DNA of 64,000 nucleotides from JAJXWB01 sp965246795 (GCA_965246795.1 CBDFFN010000007.1:383557-447556), one strand, 5' to 3'. Shown: positions 34,113 through 43,224, counted from the stretch's first letter. Translations and numbers: made by a program. Notes: generated by a model from the letters alone, not told the origin.

Positions 34113-35873
34113 ATGCCTTCTCTCAAGAGTGATCTCGCGTTTGCCGAGGCGCGTGCAGAGGTCGAGAGACGCGCCGACGGATCGATGATCATTCGTTCGC
34201 CCGAGCCGCTCCGCCCCTACTCGCGCTGCGTGGGCGAGTGGCTGGTCGACTGGGCCGAGCGCGCACCGGATCGCATCTTCGTCGCGGACCGAGCGGGCGA
34301 TCGATGGAGAGAGGTCACCTATCGATCGGCGCTCACGTCGGTGCGACGCATCGCGATGGGCCTGCTCGAGCGCGGGCTCGACGCGCGCCGCCCGGTCGCC
34401 ATCCTCTCGGACAACGACGTGGACCACGCCCTCGTCGCGCTGGCGGCCATGCACGTGGGTGTTCCGGTCGTCCCTATCTCACCTGCCTATTCGCTGCTCT
34501 CGAAAGACTTCGCCAAGCTTCGGACCATCTTCGATCTGGTTCGGCCGGGACTCGTGTTCGCCAGGGACCCGGCGCGCTTCGGTGAGGCACTGGCATCGGT
34601 GGGTGCCGTGGCGACGCCTTTGGAAACGCTCTCCGAGAAAGAGGCCGACGTGCGGGTCGACCGCGCCTTCGAAGAGGTGGGCCCCGACACACTCGCCAAG
34701 ATTCTCTTCACCTCGGGCTCGACCGGAGAGCCGAAGGGCGTGAAGAACCCGCAACGCATGCTCACGTCGAGCCAGCAGGCGATGGCCCAGGGCTGGCCCT
34801 TTCTCGAGACGCGACCGCCCGTGCTCGTGGACTGGCTTCCCTGGAATCATACCTTTGGCGGCAATCACAACTTCAACCTGGTGCTTCGCAACGGCGGCAC
34901 GCTCTACGTCGACGACGGCAAGCCGGCCCCGGGTCTCATCGAGAAGACGGTGAAGAACCTCTCCGAGATCTCGCCGACCATGGTCTTCAACGTGCCGCGC
35001 GGGTTCGATCTGCTGCTTCCCTTCCTCGAGAGCGACATGCGGCTCCGTTCGAAGTTCTTCCAACGTCTCGAGGTGGTGTTTTATGCGGCCGCCGCGCTTC
35101 CGCAAAACCTCTGGGAACGCCTCGAGCGCCTGGCCATCGAGGAAAAAGGCGGTCATCTGGCGATGCTTTCGGCCTGGGGCTCGACCGAAACGTCGCCGCT
35201 CGCGACGCAGGTGCATTTCCCCATCGAGCGCGCCGGCGTCGTCGGCCTTCCGGTCGCTGGCTGCGAGCTCAAGTTGGTTCCCATCGCCGACAAGCTCGAA
35301 GTGCGCGTTCGAGGGCCGAACGTGACACCCGGATACGTCGAGCGCGACGATCTGACGCGCGCGGCCTTCGACGATGAGGGCTTCTACATCACCGGCGACG
35401 CCATGAAGCTTCGTGAACCCGAAAGCCCCGAGCGCGGGCTCGTGTTCGATGGCCGGGTGGCCGAGGACTTCAAGCTCACCACCGGCACCTGGGTGCACGT
35501 GGGGGCGTTGCGGACGCGACTCATTGCCGCCTGCGACCCCGTCGTGCAAGACGCGGTGATCACCGGACACGATCGCAACGACATCGGCGCGCTCGTCTTC
35601 TTGACCGCGGCAGGGCTTGCGATGTCGCCCGATGTGGTTCGCGTCCGGATCGCGAGTGCGCTGGCGGCGATGGCGGCCGAGACGGGAGCGAGCTCGAGCA
35701 CGGTGCGACGGGCGATGGTGCTCGACGAGCCGCCGTCACTCGATGCTGGCGAGATCACCGACAAGGGCTACATCCATCAGCGCGCCGTTCTCGAGCGGCG
35801 CGCAGCGCACGTCGAATTGCTCCATGGAGCAGGCGAGCGCGTCATCGGAAGCGAACGAAAGGAAGCTACATGA
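34113..35873 (+). CDS. Feruloyl-CoA synthase-like AMP-dependent acyl-CoA ligase
   Basis: 586 aa from the ATG at 34113 with AAGGAGG eight bases upstream. Adenylation motifs: A3 LFTSGSTGEPKGV, A5 AWGSTETSPL, A7 TGDAMKL, A8 VFDGRVAEDFKLTTGTWV, and catalytic lysine in GEITDKGYIHQRAVL. LVDWLPWNHTFGGNHNFN and the overall length match feruloyl/aryl-CoA synthetases of the FCS type, which activate an aromatic or medium-chain acid to its CoA ester. Its stop overlaps the SDR start at ATGA, so the products probably work together, perhaps in aromatic acid or lipid degradation. Confidence 0.88.
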   Translation: MPSLKSDLAFAEARAEVERRADGSMIIRSPEPLRPYSRCVGEWLVDWAERAPDRIFVADRAGDRWREVTYRSALTSVRRIAMGLLERGLDARRPVAILSDNDVDHALVALAAMHVGVPVVPISPAYSLLSKDFAKLRTIFDLVRPGLVFARDPARFGEALASVGAVATPLETLSEKEADVRVDRAFEEVGPDTLAKILFTSGSTGEPKGVKNPQRMLTSSQQAMAQGWPFLETRPPVLVDWLPWNHTFGGNHNFNLVLRNGGTLYVDDGKPAPGLIEKTVKNLSEISPTMVFNVPRGFDLLLPFLESDMRLRSKFFQRLEVVFYAAAALPQNLWERLERLAIEEKGGHLAMLSAWGSTETSPLATQVHFPIERAGVVGLPVAGCELKLVPIADKLEVRVRGPNVTPGYVERDDLTRAAFDDEGFYITGDAMKLREPESPERGLVFDGRVAEDFKLTTGTWVHVGALRTRLIAACDPVVQDAVITGHDRNDIGALVFLTAAGLAMSPDVVRVRIASALAAMAAETGASSSTVRRAMVLDEPPSLDAGEITDKGYIHQRAVLERRAAHVELLHGAGERVIGSERKEAT

Positions 35874-36565
35874 CGGTCACGGTCGTGGTGGGAGTCGGTC
35901 CAGGTCTGGGTGCAGGGCTCGCGCGTCGGTTCGCTCGCGAGGGGCACCTGATTGCCCTCGTCGCACGCAAGCTCGACTTCTCGCAGACGCTCTCCAAGGA
36001 GCTTCCCGGCTCGAAGGCTTACGCGTGCGACGTGGCGAAGCCCGACGAGCTGAAGGCCACGTTTGCGTCCATCCGCGCCGATCTCGGCGACCCCGAGAAC
36101 CTGCTCTACAATGCCGGCTCGGGCACGTGGGCGACCGTCGAGGAGATCAGCGTCGATGACTTCGAGCACGCCTGGAAGGTGAACGCGCTCGGATCGCTGA
36201 TTGCCTCCCAAGAGGTGATTCCGGCGATGAAGCGCGCGAAGAGGGGCAACATCGTCTTCACCGGGGCCACCGCGTCGCGCCGAGGCAACGTGAAAACGGC
36301 GGCGTTCGCTCCAGCCAAGGCCGCGCAGAAGAGCCTCGCCGAATCGATGGCGCGCCATCTCTGGCCCTCGGGCATCCACGTGGCGCTCGTGATCGTCGAT
36401 GGAGCCGTCGCATCCGAACGCTCGCGCAAGAACCTCGGTGACCGCCCCGAGAGCTCGCTCATCCAGCCCGACGACGTGGCCGAGACCGTGTATCAGGTCA
36501 CGAAGCAAAACGAGTCGGCGTGGTCATTCGAGGTCGAGGCACGGCCCTCGGTGGAGAAGTGGTAG
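35870..36565 (+). CDS. Atypical SDR oxidoreductase (Tyr replaced by Phe)
   Basis: 231 aa starting in the ATGA overlap with the acyl-CoA ligase. Dinucleotide motif VVVGVGPGLGAGLARRFA; LYNAGSGTWA corresponds to NNAG; GATASRRGN is the catalytic Ser strand. In the active helix, AAFAPAKAAQKSLAESMA keeps Lys but has Phe four residues before it. This Phe-type subgroup is known in proteobacterial and myxobacterial genomes next to acyl-CoA metabolism genes. Whether it oxidises anything is uncertain. Confidence 0.82.
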   Translation: MTVTVVVGVGPGLGAGLARRFAREGHLIALVARKLDFSQTLSKELPGSKAYACDVAKPDELKATFASIRADLGDPENLLYNAGSGTWATVEEISVDDFEHAWKVNALGSLIASQEVIPAMKRAKRGNIVFTGATASRRGNVKTAAFAPAKAAQKSLAESMARHLWPSGIHVALVIVDGAVASERSRKNLGDRPESSLIQPDDVAETVYQVTKQNESAWSFEVEARPSVEKW

Positions 36566-36596
36566 CGCGCCCTGGCGAAGGAGCGCGGAATGCAGC

Positions 36597-37448
36597 TCAG
36601 CCCGAGGCCTCCCGAACGATGCGGTCGGGGTCGCCGAGGAACTCGAAGTGCATCGTGTCTTCCAGGGTGTCGTAGCCGAGCCAGTAGAAGCCGAAGCTTT
36701 CGAACGAATCCACCCAGCACTTCGGCAGCGATGTGCGCTCGAACGGTGAGTCGACGGGCTTTTTGCAACGAGGCCATTCACTGAGGCCCGACACGCAACC
36801 GCAACACGAGTTCTTGTCGAAGTCGATGTCGAGCGCGATCCCGTACATGTGGTTCGACACCTCGTCGTTGTGGAAGGTGTTCTTGGTGCGCAACCCGTCG
36901 AGAAGCTTGGGCTCGTAGGGTGTGTCGGCGCATTGGTCGATGATCTTCGCCTCGACACATCCGAGCGCCACGAGCACGCGGCGGTTCATCTTCACCCCGA
37001 CGCCGAAGAACTTGGCGCCCTTCGCATAGTCGTGCGGCGTGCGCTGGTTCCACGAAGGCTCACCGAAGCCCTCTACGTAGCCATAGTGGCGGGTGCGATA
37101 CTCGATGGCCTTTCGCGCAAGCACTCTCCGCTCGGCGGCCTCTTCCTTGTCTATCCCAGGGCCGACCACGTAGCTCCCCCGAATCAGAAACTCCTGGGGC
37201 GGTTGCTCGTTGCACGCATAGAGCTTGGGGGCAGGTGAGACTGCGGCTGCGATCGATGGTGCCGAGCTGGGCTCCACGAACGGTGCAGGCACTTCGGTCG
37301 ATGCTGGCGCCGGAGCATTCGTCGCCTCGAGCACGAGGAACGGATCCGTTGCGGCCAGAGGTCGCGCCTGGTCCACGGCCGAGGGGCGGCATGCGCCGAG
37401 AGCCGCGAGCGTCACGACCATGCCGAGGCGAAGCGTCTCCCGAAGCAT
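36597..37448 (-). CDS. M15-family D-Ala-D-Ala carboxypeptidase-like lipoprotein
   Basis: 283 aa. Lipobox AALGAC, then a Pro/Ala linker to about residue 75. The M15/VanY zinc signature is present: SNHMYGIALDIDFD (SxHxxGxAxD) and DTMHFEFLG (His-x-Glu/Phe). Seven cysteines, including NSCCGC, suggest disulfides. It probably cleaves peptidoglycan stem peptides in the periplasm. It converges on the SDR gene, 31 bases away. Confidence 0.87.
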   Translation of the reverse strand: MLRETLRLGMVVTLAALGACRPSAVDQARPLAATDPFLVLEATNAPAPASTEVPAPFVEPSSAPSIAAAVSPAPKLYACNEQPPQEFLIRGSYVVGPGIDKEEAAERRVLARKAIEYRTRHYGYVEGFGEPSWNQRTPHDYAKGAKFFGVGVKMNRRVLVALGCVEAKIIDQCADTPYEPKLLDGLRTKNTFHNDEVSNHMYGIALDIDFDKNSCCGCVSGLSEWPRCKKPVDSPFERTSLPKCWVDSFESFGFYWLGYDTLEDTMHFEFLGDPDRIVREASG

Positions 37449-37481
37449 GCGCGTGCAGAAGAACGCACGGCAGCCCCGAGG

Positions 37482-38408
37482 TTAGTCCCGAGCCCTCGTC
37501 ACTTCCGGATAGGCCGCGCGCAAACCGGCTGCGACCCTTCTCAGGGCCACCTCGAGCGGGGAACGCTTCCTCCACACGAGAGCGATGGTTCGACTCGGAA
37601 CCGGGGCGGCGAACTTGCGAATGCGAAGATCGGCGCGACGCGCCTCGGTCGGCACCGAGACGGCCGGCAGCAAGGTCACGCCCGTCCCACCGGCCACCAT
37701 CTGCACCAGCGTCGAAAGGCTCGTCGCCCGGAACTCGAGCTCGCGCGCGTTGGCGGTGGAGCACACGGCGAGCGCCTGCTCGCGAAAGCAATGCCCGTCG
37801 TCGAGCAGCAGCACGTTGGCGTCGGCGAGATCTCGCGGCGTCACCGGTGATGCTTTCTTCGCGAGCGCATGCCCGCGAGGCGTGACGAGCACGAAGGGGT
37901 CTTTTGCCACGACATCGCGCTCCACGTCGCCGATGTCGGCCTCGAGCGCGAGCAGCGCCGCATCGAGCGTCCCCTCGTCGAGCGCCTTCAAGATCACCTC
38001 GGTCTTGTCTTCGAGCCAGGCGAACGTGATGCGCGGAAGGTCGGCCCGAAGGAGCGGAGTCGCCGTCGGCAAGAGATAAGGTGAGATGGTCGGGATGACT
38101 CCGATGCGCAGTGTGCCCACCAGCGGGTCGCTGACGCGCTTCGCTGCCTGGACGAGATCATCGGCCCCGACCACCAACTGTCGCGCGCGCTCGACGACCT
38201 CACGCCCCGCCGCAGTGACGAGCACCCGTCGACGATCCCGCTCGAAAATGCGCACGCCGAGGCCGCTCTCCACCTCGGCAATCTGCGCGCTGAGGGAAGG
38301 CTGCGACACGTGGCAGCGCTCGGCGCCGCGACGGAACGAGAGCGCGTCGGCCACCGCCACCACGTATTGGAGCTGTCTCAACGAGAAGGGATGCGGCCCG
38401 AAGCTCAT
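37482..38408 (-). CDS. oxyR: OxyR-type LysR-family peroxide sensor
   Basis: 308 aa. N-terminal HTH: SLRQLQYVVAVADALSFRRG, AERCHVSQPSLSAQIAEVES, GLGVRIFERDRRRVLVT. In the regulatory domain LLLDDGHCFREQALAVCS holds two cysteines in the positions of Escherichia coli OxyR C199 and C208, which form the peroxide-sensing disulfide. It should activate peroxide defences. The gene is nine bases downstream of the extradiol dioxygenase on the same strand. Confidence 0.88.
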   Translation of the reverse strand: MSFGPHPFSLRQLQYVVAVADALSFRRGAERCHVSQPSLSAQIAEVESGLGVRIFERDRRRVLVTAAGREVVERARQLVVGADDLVQAAKRVSDPLVGTLRIGVIPTISPYLLPTATPLLRADLPRITFAWLEDKTEVILKALDEGTLDAALLALEADIGDVERDVVAKDPFVLVTPRGHALAKKASPVTPRDLADANVLLLDDGHCFREQALAVCSTANARELEFRATSLSTLVQMVAGGTGVTLLPAVSVPTEARRADLRIRKFAAPVPSRTIALVWRKRSPLEVALRRVAAGLRAAYPEVTRARD

Positions 38409-38417
38409 GAGCCGAGC

Positions 38418-39269
38418 TCAGCCGAACTGGTGGCCCGAGACCCGCACGTCGAGGAGCGAATCGGAGAAGGTGTTGCGACCTCGATCGGAACCAGCGGCTC
38501 CGGCGACGACCATGAACGGTAGGAGGTGCTCTTCACGCGGATGGCAAAGCCGGGCAGCGGGGGCCTCGCTCCACTTCACGAGCGCGGCATCGCGTTCTTC
38601 GGCGGGGAGCGCGGCGATCTGGTTGAGCCAATCGTCGAATGCCTTCGACGAGGCGAGCGACGTCGCGCCGCCATTGAACCCGCGCATGTTGTGGTAGCTC
38701 ATGCCGCTTCCCACGATGAAGACGCCTTCGTCTCGGAGTGGGGCCAGCGCCCGACCCATCGCGAGGTGCTCCTTCGGATCGAGCCCCTTCTTGAGCGAGA
38801 GCTGCACGGTGGGCATGTCGGCCTCTGGATAGGTGAGCTTGAGCGGCACGAACGCGCCGTGATCGAATCCGCGCTCCGCGTCGGCGCCAGTCTCGAAGCC
38901 GGCTGCTCCGAGGAGCGCGCGAACGCGATCAGCGAGGGCAGGCTCACCCGGCGCCGGCCAAGTGAGCTCGTAGGCCGCCTGCGGAAAACCGAAGTAGTCG
39001 AAGAGGAGCGGAGGATGCGCCGAGGTCATCACCGTAGGCACCGCCTCTTCCCAGTGTGCCGAGACCACCAGCACGGCCTTCGGTGGAACGGGCGGCACCT
39101 CGTGCAGCGCGCGGATGTAGCTTTTGAGACGACCGAGCGCCAACGCATCCCCGAAGCCGGTCTCGACGAAGGGCCACGGCCCACCGCCGTGAGGCACCGA
39201 CACGACGGGCATGCGCGGGGCCTTGATCAGGCTCGAAGGGCGTTCGCCGATAGGGGTGCTGTCGCTCAT
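38418..39269 (-). CDS. Class III extradiol ring-cleavage dioxygenase (DODA/YgiD type)
   Basis: 283 aa from the ATG at 39269. It matches 4,5-DOPA dioxygenase-like proteins: VVSVPHGGGPWPFV, VLVVSAHWEEAVPTVM, LLFDYFGFP, GFDHGAFVPLKL, GSGMSYHNMRGF and CHPREEHLLPFMVV. The His ligands for the metal and the catalytic His are all present. It opens catechol-type rings; the natural substrate is unknown. Cotranscription with oxyR would place it under peroxide-linked control. Confidence 0.88.
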   Translation of the reverse strand: MSDSTPIGERPSSLIKAPRMPVVSVPHGGGPWPFVETGFGDALALGRLKSYIRALHEVPPVPPKAVLVVSAHWEEAVPTVMTSAHPPLLFDYFGFPQAAYELTWPAPGEPALADRVRALLGAAGFETGADAERGFDHGAFVPLKLTYPEADMPTVQLSLKKGLDPKEHLAMGRALAPLRDEGVFIVGSGMSYHNMRGFNGGATSLASSKAFDDWLNQIAALPAEERDAALVKWSEAPAARLCHPREEHLLPFMVVAGAAGSDRGRNTFSDSLLDVRVSGHQFG

Positions 39270-39348
39270 GGACGGCAAGGTAACCGTGCGGTGAGCCGAT
39301 GGCGATGTCGCTGCGCGCAACCTCGTGTTGCAAGCGCGACAACGGCGC

Positions 39349-40566
39349 TCAAGGAACGGTCGTCTGACACCCCAGCTGGATGTCGAGCTCGGCGGTCAGG
39401 TCTTTCTTCAGCTTGTCGCAGCTGCCCGGGCACAAGAGGATATGCGTCGGGTTCGCGTCGTCGTCGTAGTACCAGCCGTCGCCACTGGCAGGGCAAGCAG
39501 CGAGGTCTGCCACCTTCGGGAAAAACTGAGGCGCACTCATGTCGCCAGGTTTGTACTCCACGTTGACCAGGCCGAAGTCTTCCTGCATGTCGGGTGGCGG
39601 CTCGGGGATCTCGTAGGTGCAAGGCAGCGCCGCGCCGCGAATGGTGTTCATCGCCTCGAGAAAGCTATCGGTTGCATCGGCATCGAGATCGACGTGGAAC
39701 GCCGACGTGGTGCCGCCCGCCTCGGCGATTCCGTCGAGGATCGTGAGGGCGGGCCCCACTCCGATCACGAACGTCTTGATGCTCGGCGTGCCGGCGAAAG
39801 CCGTCGCAGCGACTGCATCGATATGATCCTGATCGATGTCGCACTCGGCCGGCTCACCATCGGTAGCAAAAGCAACGACGGTCACGTGCGTCGGGTTGTC
39901 GGTCTCCCACTTCTTCGCGTAATCGACCGCGCCCTGCAATGCTGGATGAGTGGGCGTGTTGGTTCCGGGGGAATGGGCGGACATCGAGCCGACCACCGCA
40001 TTGGCATTGCCGGGGAGCGGCGCAATGGCGACGTCTGCCCAGGCGTAGTCCGAGGCGTCGCACGAATCGATATCGGGGTTGAACGTGGTCCCGCAGACGC
40101 CCTGCGGAAGACACATCGTGCACCCGTCCATGCAATCGCCGTCGACCCCGCACGCCTGTTGCGGGCAGCCGTGCACCGACGGATCGGGCAACCCGAAGAA
40201 CTGCATGCCCACGCCGATGCCCTCGGAGGTGGGTTGATTCACGAACGCGGCCAGCGCCGTCTTCACCGTATTCCAGCGCGACATCGTGTTTCCCGCGTCG
40301 AGGTTCATCGAGCCCGACTGATCGAGCATGACGAAGATGTCGAGCGGGATGGGCTCGGCCTTGAAAAGCTTACCCGCGCACGCGCCACCGATGCCCGATG
40401 CGTTGCTGCTCGCGTCATCGGACGACGTGGCGAATCCATCACCCGTCGTGCTCGTGGCCGGTGCAGCGCCGCCGTCGTTCGACGTCTCCTTGCCCGCGGC
40501 ACACCCACCCGCGATCGCGAAACCCACACCGGCGAACGCACCGAGAAAGAGAAGAGACCGAGCCAT
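39349..40566 (-). CDS. Von Willebrand factor A-domain lipoprotein
   Basis: 405 aa. Signal GAFAGVGFAIAGGC with a lipobox. The vWA domain begins at PLDIFVMLDQSGSMNLD (MIDAS DxSxS) and includes VVAFATDGEPAECD and IKTFVIGVG. A cysteine-rich insertion (HGCPQQACGVDGDC, DGCTMCLPQGVC) and a C-terminal domain with four cysteines distinguish it from simple vWA proteins. Metal-dependent adhesion on the cell surface is the likely role. Such lipoproteins are typical of Polyangiales. Confidence 0.85.
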   Translation of the reverse strand: MARSLLFLGAFAGVGFAIAGGCAAGKETSNDGGAAPATSTTGDGFATSSDDASSNASGIGGACAGKLFKAEPIPLDIFVMLDQSGSMNLDAGNTMSRWNTVKTALAAFVNQPTSEGIGVGMQFFGLPDPSVHGCPQQACGVDGDCMDGCTMCLPQGVCGTTFNPDIDSCDASDYAWADVAIAPLPGNANAVVGSMSAHSPGTNTPTHPALQGAVDYAKKWETDNPTHVTVVAFATDGEPAECDIDQDHIDAVAATAFAGTPSIKTFVIGVGPALTILDGIAEAGGTTSAFHVDLDADATDSFLEAMNTIRGAALPCTYEIPEPPPDMQEDFGLVNVEYKPGDMSAPQFFPKVADLAACPASGDGWYYDDDANPTHILLCPGSCDKLKKDLTAELDIQLGCQTTVP

Positions 40567-40629
40567 GAAGCCTCCTGCTGATCACTTCCCATTATGCTCC
40601 AGAACCCCGCCGACGAGGTACCGATGCCT

Positions 40630-40665
40630 GGACGCGGCTCGGTCCACGGACGCGGCTCGGTTCAT
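40630..40665. repeat. 18-base tandem direct repeat, two copies
   Basis: GGACGCGGCTCGGTCCAC is followed at once by GGACGCGGCTCGGTTCAT, with 16 of 18 bases identical. It lies in the non-coding region upstream of the vWA gene. It could be a slippage product or a pair of protein-binding sites. Confidence 0.6.
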
Positions 40666-40813
40666 GGCCGCATCGGTGTCCTCGTCCGAACGTCCGGCGG
40701 CACGAGCCCGTTCGCGTCGAATGGTCGAGAACGCGGTCGCGCGGTGGCGCTCGGTGGCGGAGTCTGCCTGGCACGCAGGTTGAATCACAGCGGCCGCAAG
40801 GAACTTGGAGCTC

Positions 40814-40981
40814 ATGATTCTTCCCCGCGAGACGACTTCCGCCCGGCGCATCGAGAGCCTCATCGAAGAGGTCCTCCGCGAGGAACAAGACCGGCTCCCC
40901 ATCGCCCAAGCCCGCTGGCAGCATCTCTTCGACGAGGAGCGCGACACCATCGTCGACGTCCCCTCGTTCAAGGCCGGCTGA
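40814..40981 (+). CDS. Small hypothetical protein, 55 aa
   Basis: ATG at 40814 with GGAG four bases upstream. The product is charged and helical (ARRIESLIEEVLREEQDRLP, RWQHLFDEERDTIVD) with normal codon bias. It lies 61 bases before the next gene on the same strand. Function unknown. The region 40567-40813 before it holds only the 18-base repeat and no recognised gene. Confidence 0.45.
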   Translation: MILPRETTSARRIESLIEEVLREEQDRLPIAQARWQHLFDEERDTIVDVPSFKAG

Positions 40982-41042
40982 GCCACGGCTCGAACGGCGC
41001 CTCGCTGCGTTGGCTGTCCTCGGCGGTGTGTCACACTTCGTG

Positions 41043-41489
41043 ATGGCTGCTGCGATCGTCGACACCCTCGCGCAAACCCTCGTCTTGCAATCGCTGCTCG
41101 ACGAGCTACGTCGGAGCTTCGGCGGCTTCGACATCCTGGACCACTGGCAGCAAGGTGAGTTCCATCACGACGTGATCTTGCGCGTCGACCCGAGGGACGC
41201 GCTGCCTGGCGCATTCCTGGTGGTGGCCACCAATTGCAACGGCGGCGTGAAAGAGGTGCTCTGCTTCGAGGAGCGACCGTCTCGAGGCGCGCTCTGGAAG
41301 CATCGGTGCCCCGACAACGCCGAGTTCTCCGGCTCGCTGCCGACCATTCTCGCGCGCGCCCACACGGTGCATTGGTTCGACCCCTGCGAGCTGCTCTTGC
41401 CCGATGCGAGAAGCGAGCTGCGCGAGGAGTTCCGCGAACGTCAGCCCGGAGGTGGATGGGTCGCGAGGTCGTGTAACATGGGCAGGTGA
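41043..41489 (+). CDS. Hypothetical protein, 148 aa
   Basis: ATG at 41043. The compact, mixed sequence contains HHDVILRVDPRDALPGAFLV, VATNCNGGVKEVLCFEERPS and TVHWFDPCELLLPDARSELR. There is no signal peptide. It shares the HDVVLxV/xVATNCNGGVKE style seen in small myxobacterial proteins but no named family. Its stop overlaps the start of the following lipoprotein. Confidence 0.68.
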   Translation: MAAAIVDTLAQTLVLQSLLDELRRSFGGFDILDHWQQGEFHHDVILRVDPRDALPGAFLVVATNCNGGVKEVLCFEERPSRGALWKHRCPDNAEFSGSLPTILARAHTVHWFDPCELLLPDARSELREEFRERQPGGGWVARSCNMGR

Positions 41490-42565
41490 GAACCTCCTTC
41501 GCGTCGCCCACGTTCGTCGGCTGGGCCGGCATCGCCTTCGTGTTCTCTGCAGCCTGTGGCGACGACACTGCCGGCTCCGGAGGTGCGAGCTCGGCCAGCA
41601 CCACCATTGCGACGGGCGCTGCGCAGAGTGCAGCTACCGGCGCCACGAATGCGTCTTCCTCGAGTGGCGCATCCGAGGGGGGCGGTGGAAGCGCACCCGT
41701 GGGCGACCCGCTCTTCGTCGCCGTGGGCTATGGGGGCCGGCGGATGTCGTCGCCCGACGGCGTCACCTGGTCGAACGACGTGATCGTCGACGTGAACGGT
41801 GGCGACGACGACAACCTCTTCCGCGGCGTCGGCTTCGTCGGAGGCAAATTCGTCGCCGTGGGCGGCTCCAGCGCCGGCCAGATCGCCCTCAGCGCCGACG
41901 GCGCCACCTGGGAATTCCAGACGCCCGGCACCAGCTGGCTCGCCGACGTGGTCGAGCTGGGAGGCACCCTGGTCACCGCCGGTGGCAATGGCCTCAAGCA
42001 GCGCTCGACCGACGGAGGCGTTGTCTGGACCGACCAGGCACCTTACCTCGCGGGCCATTACCGCGGCATCGCTGCCGGCAATGGCGTGGCCGTCGCGGCC
42101 GGTCACACCTACGACACCGATCCCCCGCAGGGCCTGAGCTCGACGACCACAGATGGCATCACCTGGACCGCGGAGGAGAAGGGCGGCGCGGCGTTCGGAT
42201 CGATCGCATTCGGCGCGGGTCGGTTCGTCGCGGCGGGCGACAATCGTTGCGCCGTTTCAGCCAATGGCCAGGGGTGGTCCGATTGCAATGGCGTGAGCGG
42301 TGGCGGCCTCGATCACGTCGTCTTCGTCAATGGCCAGTTCGTCATCGGTAACGCCAGCGGTTACTTCGAATCGAGCGATGGACTTGCCTGGCAACACGTC
42401 GACGGTGACCACCGATCGGTGAGCGCTCATGGCAATGGCCTCTATGTGGCGCTGGGCTGGCCCGACCATATTTACACCTCCCCCGACCTCGTCACCTGGA
42501 CGGAGCAGACCCACGAGCCGGGGCCCGCGTTCGTCGAGGTTGCCTTCGGACACGTCGTTCACTGA
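41486..42565 (+). CDS. Lipoprotein with WD40/BNR-like beta-propeller repeats
   Basis: 359 aa from a GTG in the GTGA overlap with the preceding stop. Signal GIAFVFSAACGDD with a lipobox, then a Ser/Thr/Ala/Gly linker to about residue 70. The remainder has six or seven repeats of a beta-propeller blade such as FVAVGYGGRRMSSPDGVTW, FVAAGDNRCAVSANGQGW and FVIGNASGYFESSDGLAW, with the SxDGxxW core of sialidase/BNR-type blades. Surface binding is inferred; no enzyme residues are seen. Confidence 0.8.
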   Translation: MRTSFASPTFVGWAGIAFVFSAACGDDTAGSGGASSASTTIATGAAQSAATGATNASSSSGASEGGGGSAPVGDPLFVAVGYGGRRMSSPDGVTWSNDVIVDVNGGDDDNLFRGVGFVGGKFVAVGGSSAGQIALSADGATWEFQTPGTSWLADVVELGGTLVTAGGNGLKQRSTDGGVVWTDQAPYLAGHYRGIAAGNGVAVAAGHTYDTDPPQGLSSTTTDGITWTAEEKGGAAFGSIAFGAGRFVAAGDNRCAVSANGQGWSDCNGVSGGGLDHVVFVNGQFVIGNASGYFESSDGLAWQHVDGDHRSVSAHGNGLYVALGWPDHIYTSPDLVTWTEQTHEPGPAFVEVAFGHVVH

Positions 42566-42718
42566 AGCTCGGCGGGCGCTCGCTCGGGCGCCAGCGAACC
42601 GAGGTGCGTCTCGGGATCGAGGAACCACCCGAGGGCCAGATGAGGATCCGTCGGAACGACGAGAGGGTTGTCTTTGCGTCCAAGACGGAGGTTCGGACCC
42701 TCTCTATGTTTTCTCCTG
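42566..42718. other. Convergent intergenic region with a possible peptide remnant
   Basis: 153 bases. On the minus strand one frame reads NPLVVPTDPHLALGWFLDPE and ends APAELQ with a stop at 42567, with good codon bias. It has no ATG, GTG or TTG in frame; AGGAG lies near 42713. It may be a small gene with a disrupted start, or chance. Confidence 0.25.
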
Positions 42719-43195
42719 CTAGGCGCGTGGGTCCAGTGTCGCCGTAGCGTCTTTCGCGCTCACGATGCGTGCGAGCGCCCGACGCATCGTCTCTGGAATG
42801 GGCACCGGCCGGCGCGTCTCACGGCCGACGAAGACGTGGACGAACGACCCATGCGCCGCGGCGTCGTCGCCCGTCTCTCGAAACACGGCAACGCCGTAGG
42901 TCACCGAGCTCGTGCCCAACCTGTCGACACGCACTCCGACTCGAACGCGCTCGGGATAGGAGATGGGCGCGCGATAGGTGCAGCGCGACTCCACCACCAG
43001 GCCGATGACCGGGCTCTCTCGCACTTCGAGCCCGCCTTCGCCGATGAGGTACAGGTTCACCGCGGTGTCGAAGTAGCTGTAGTAGGCAACGTTGTTGACG
43101 TGCCCGTAGACGTCGTTGTCCATCCAGCGCGTCTCGAGGGAAGCGAACCAGGAATAGCGATCGACGGTCTCTTCTGGAGGCGTTTGCGATTTCAT
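42719..43195 (-). CDS. Acyl-CoA thioesterase (4-hydroxybenzoyl-CoA thioesterase-like hotdog)
   Basis: 158 aa from the ATG at 43195. Hotdog fold with the family active-site signature RWMDNDVYGHVNNVAYYSYFD, where the Asp is catalytic in this family. VESRCTYRAPISYPERVRVG and HGSFVHVFVGRETRRPVPIP complete the fold. It hydrolyses acyl-CoA thioesters. It lies 29 bases downstream of the transhydrogenase gene, suggesting a shared short-chain hydroxyacid or acyl-CoA pathway. Confidence 0.87.
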   Translation of the reverse strand: MKSQTPPEETVDRYSWFASLETRWMDNDVYGHVNNVAYYSYFDTAVNLYLIGEGGLEVRESPVIGLVVESRCTYRAPISYPERVRVGVRVDRLGTSSVTYGVAVFRETGDDAAAHGSFVHVFVGRETRRPVPIPETMRRALARIVSAKDATATLDPRA

Positions 43196-43224
43196 CGAGG
43201 CAAGGCTCGTTCTCGGATGGCTCT

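Noticed and set aside
39325..40581. 418-codon plus-strand open frame
   Set aside because: Antisense to the vWA lipoprotein, whose signal peptide and MIDAS are clear.
40582..41646. 354-codon minus-strand open frame
   Set aside because: Overlaps two plus-strand genes and the 18-base repeat; composition is Arg/Ala/Ser-rich with no motif.
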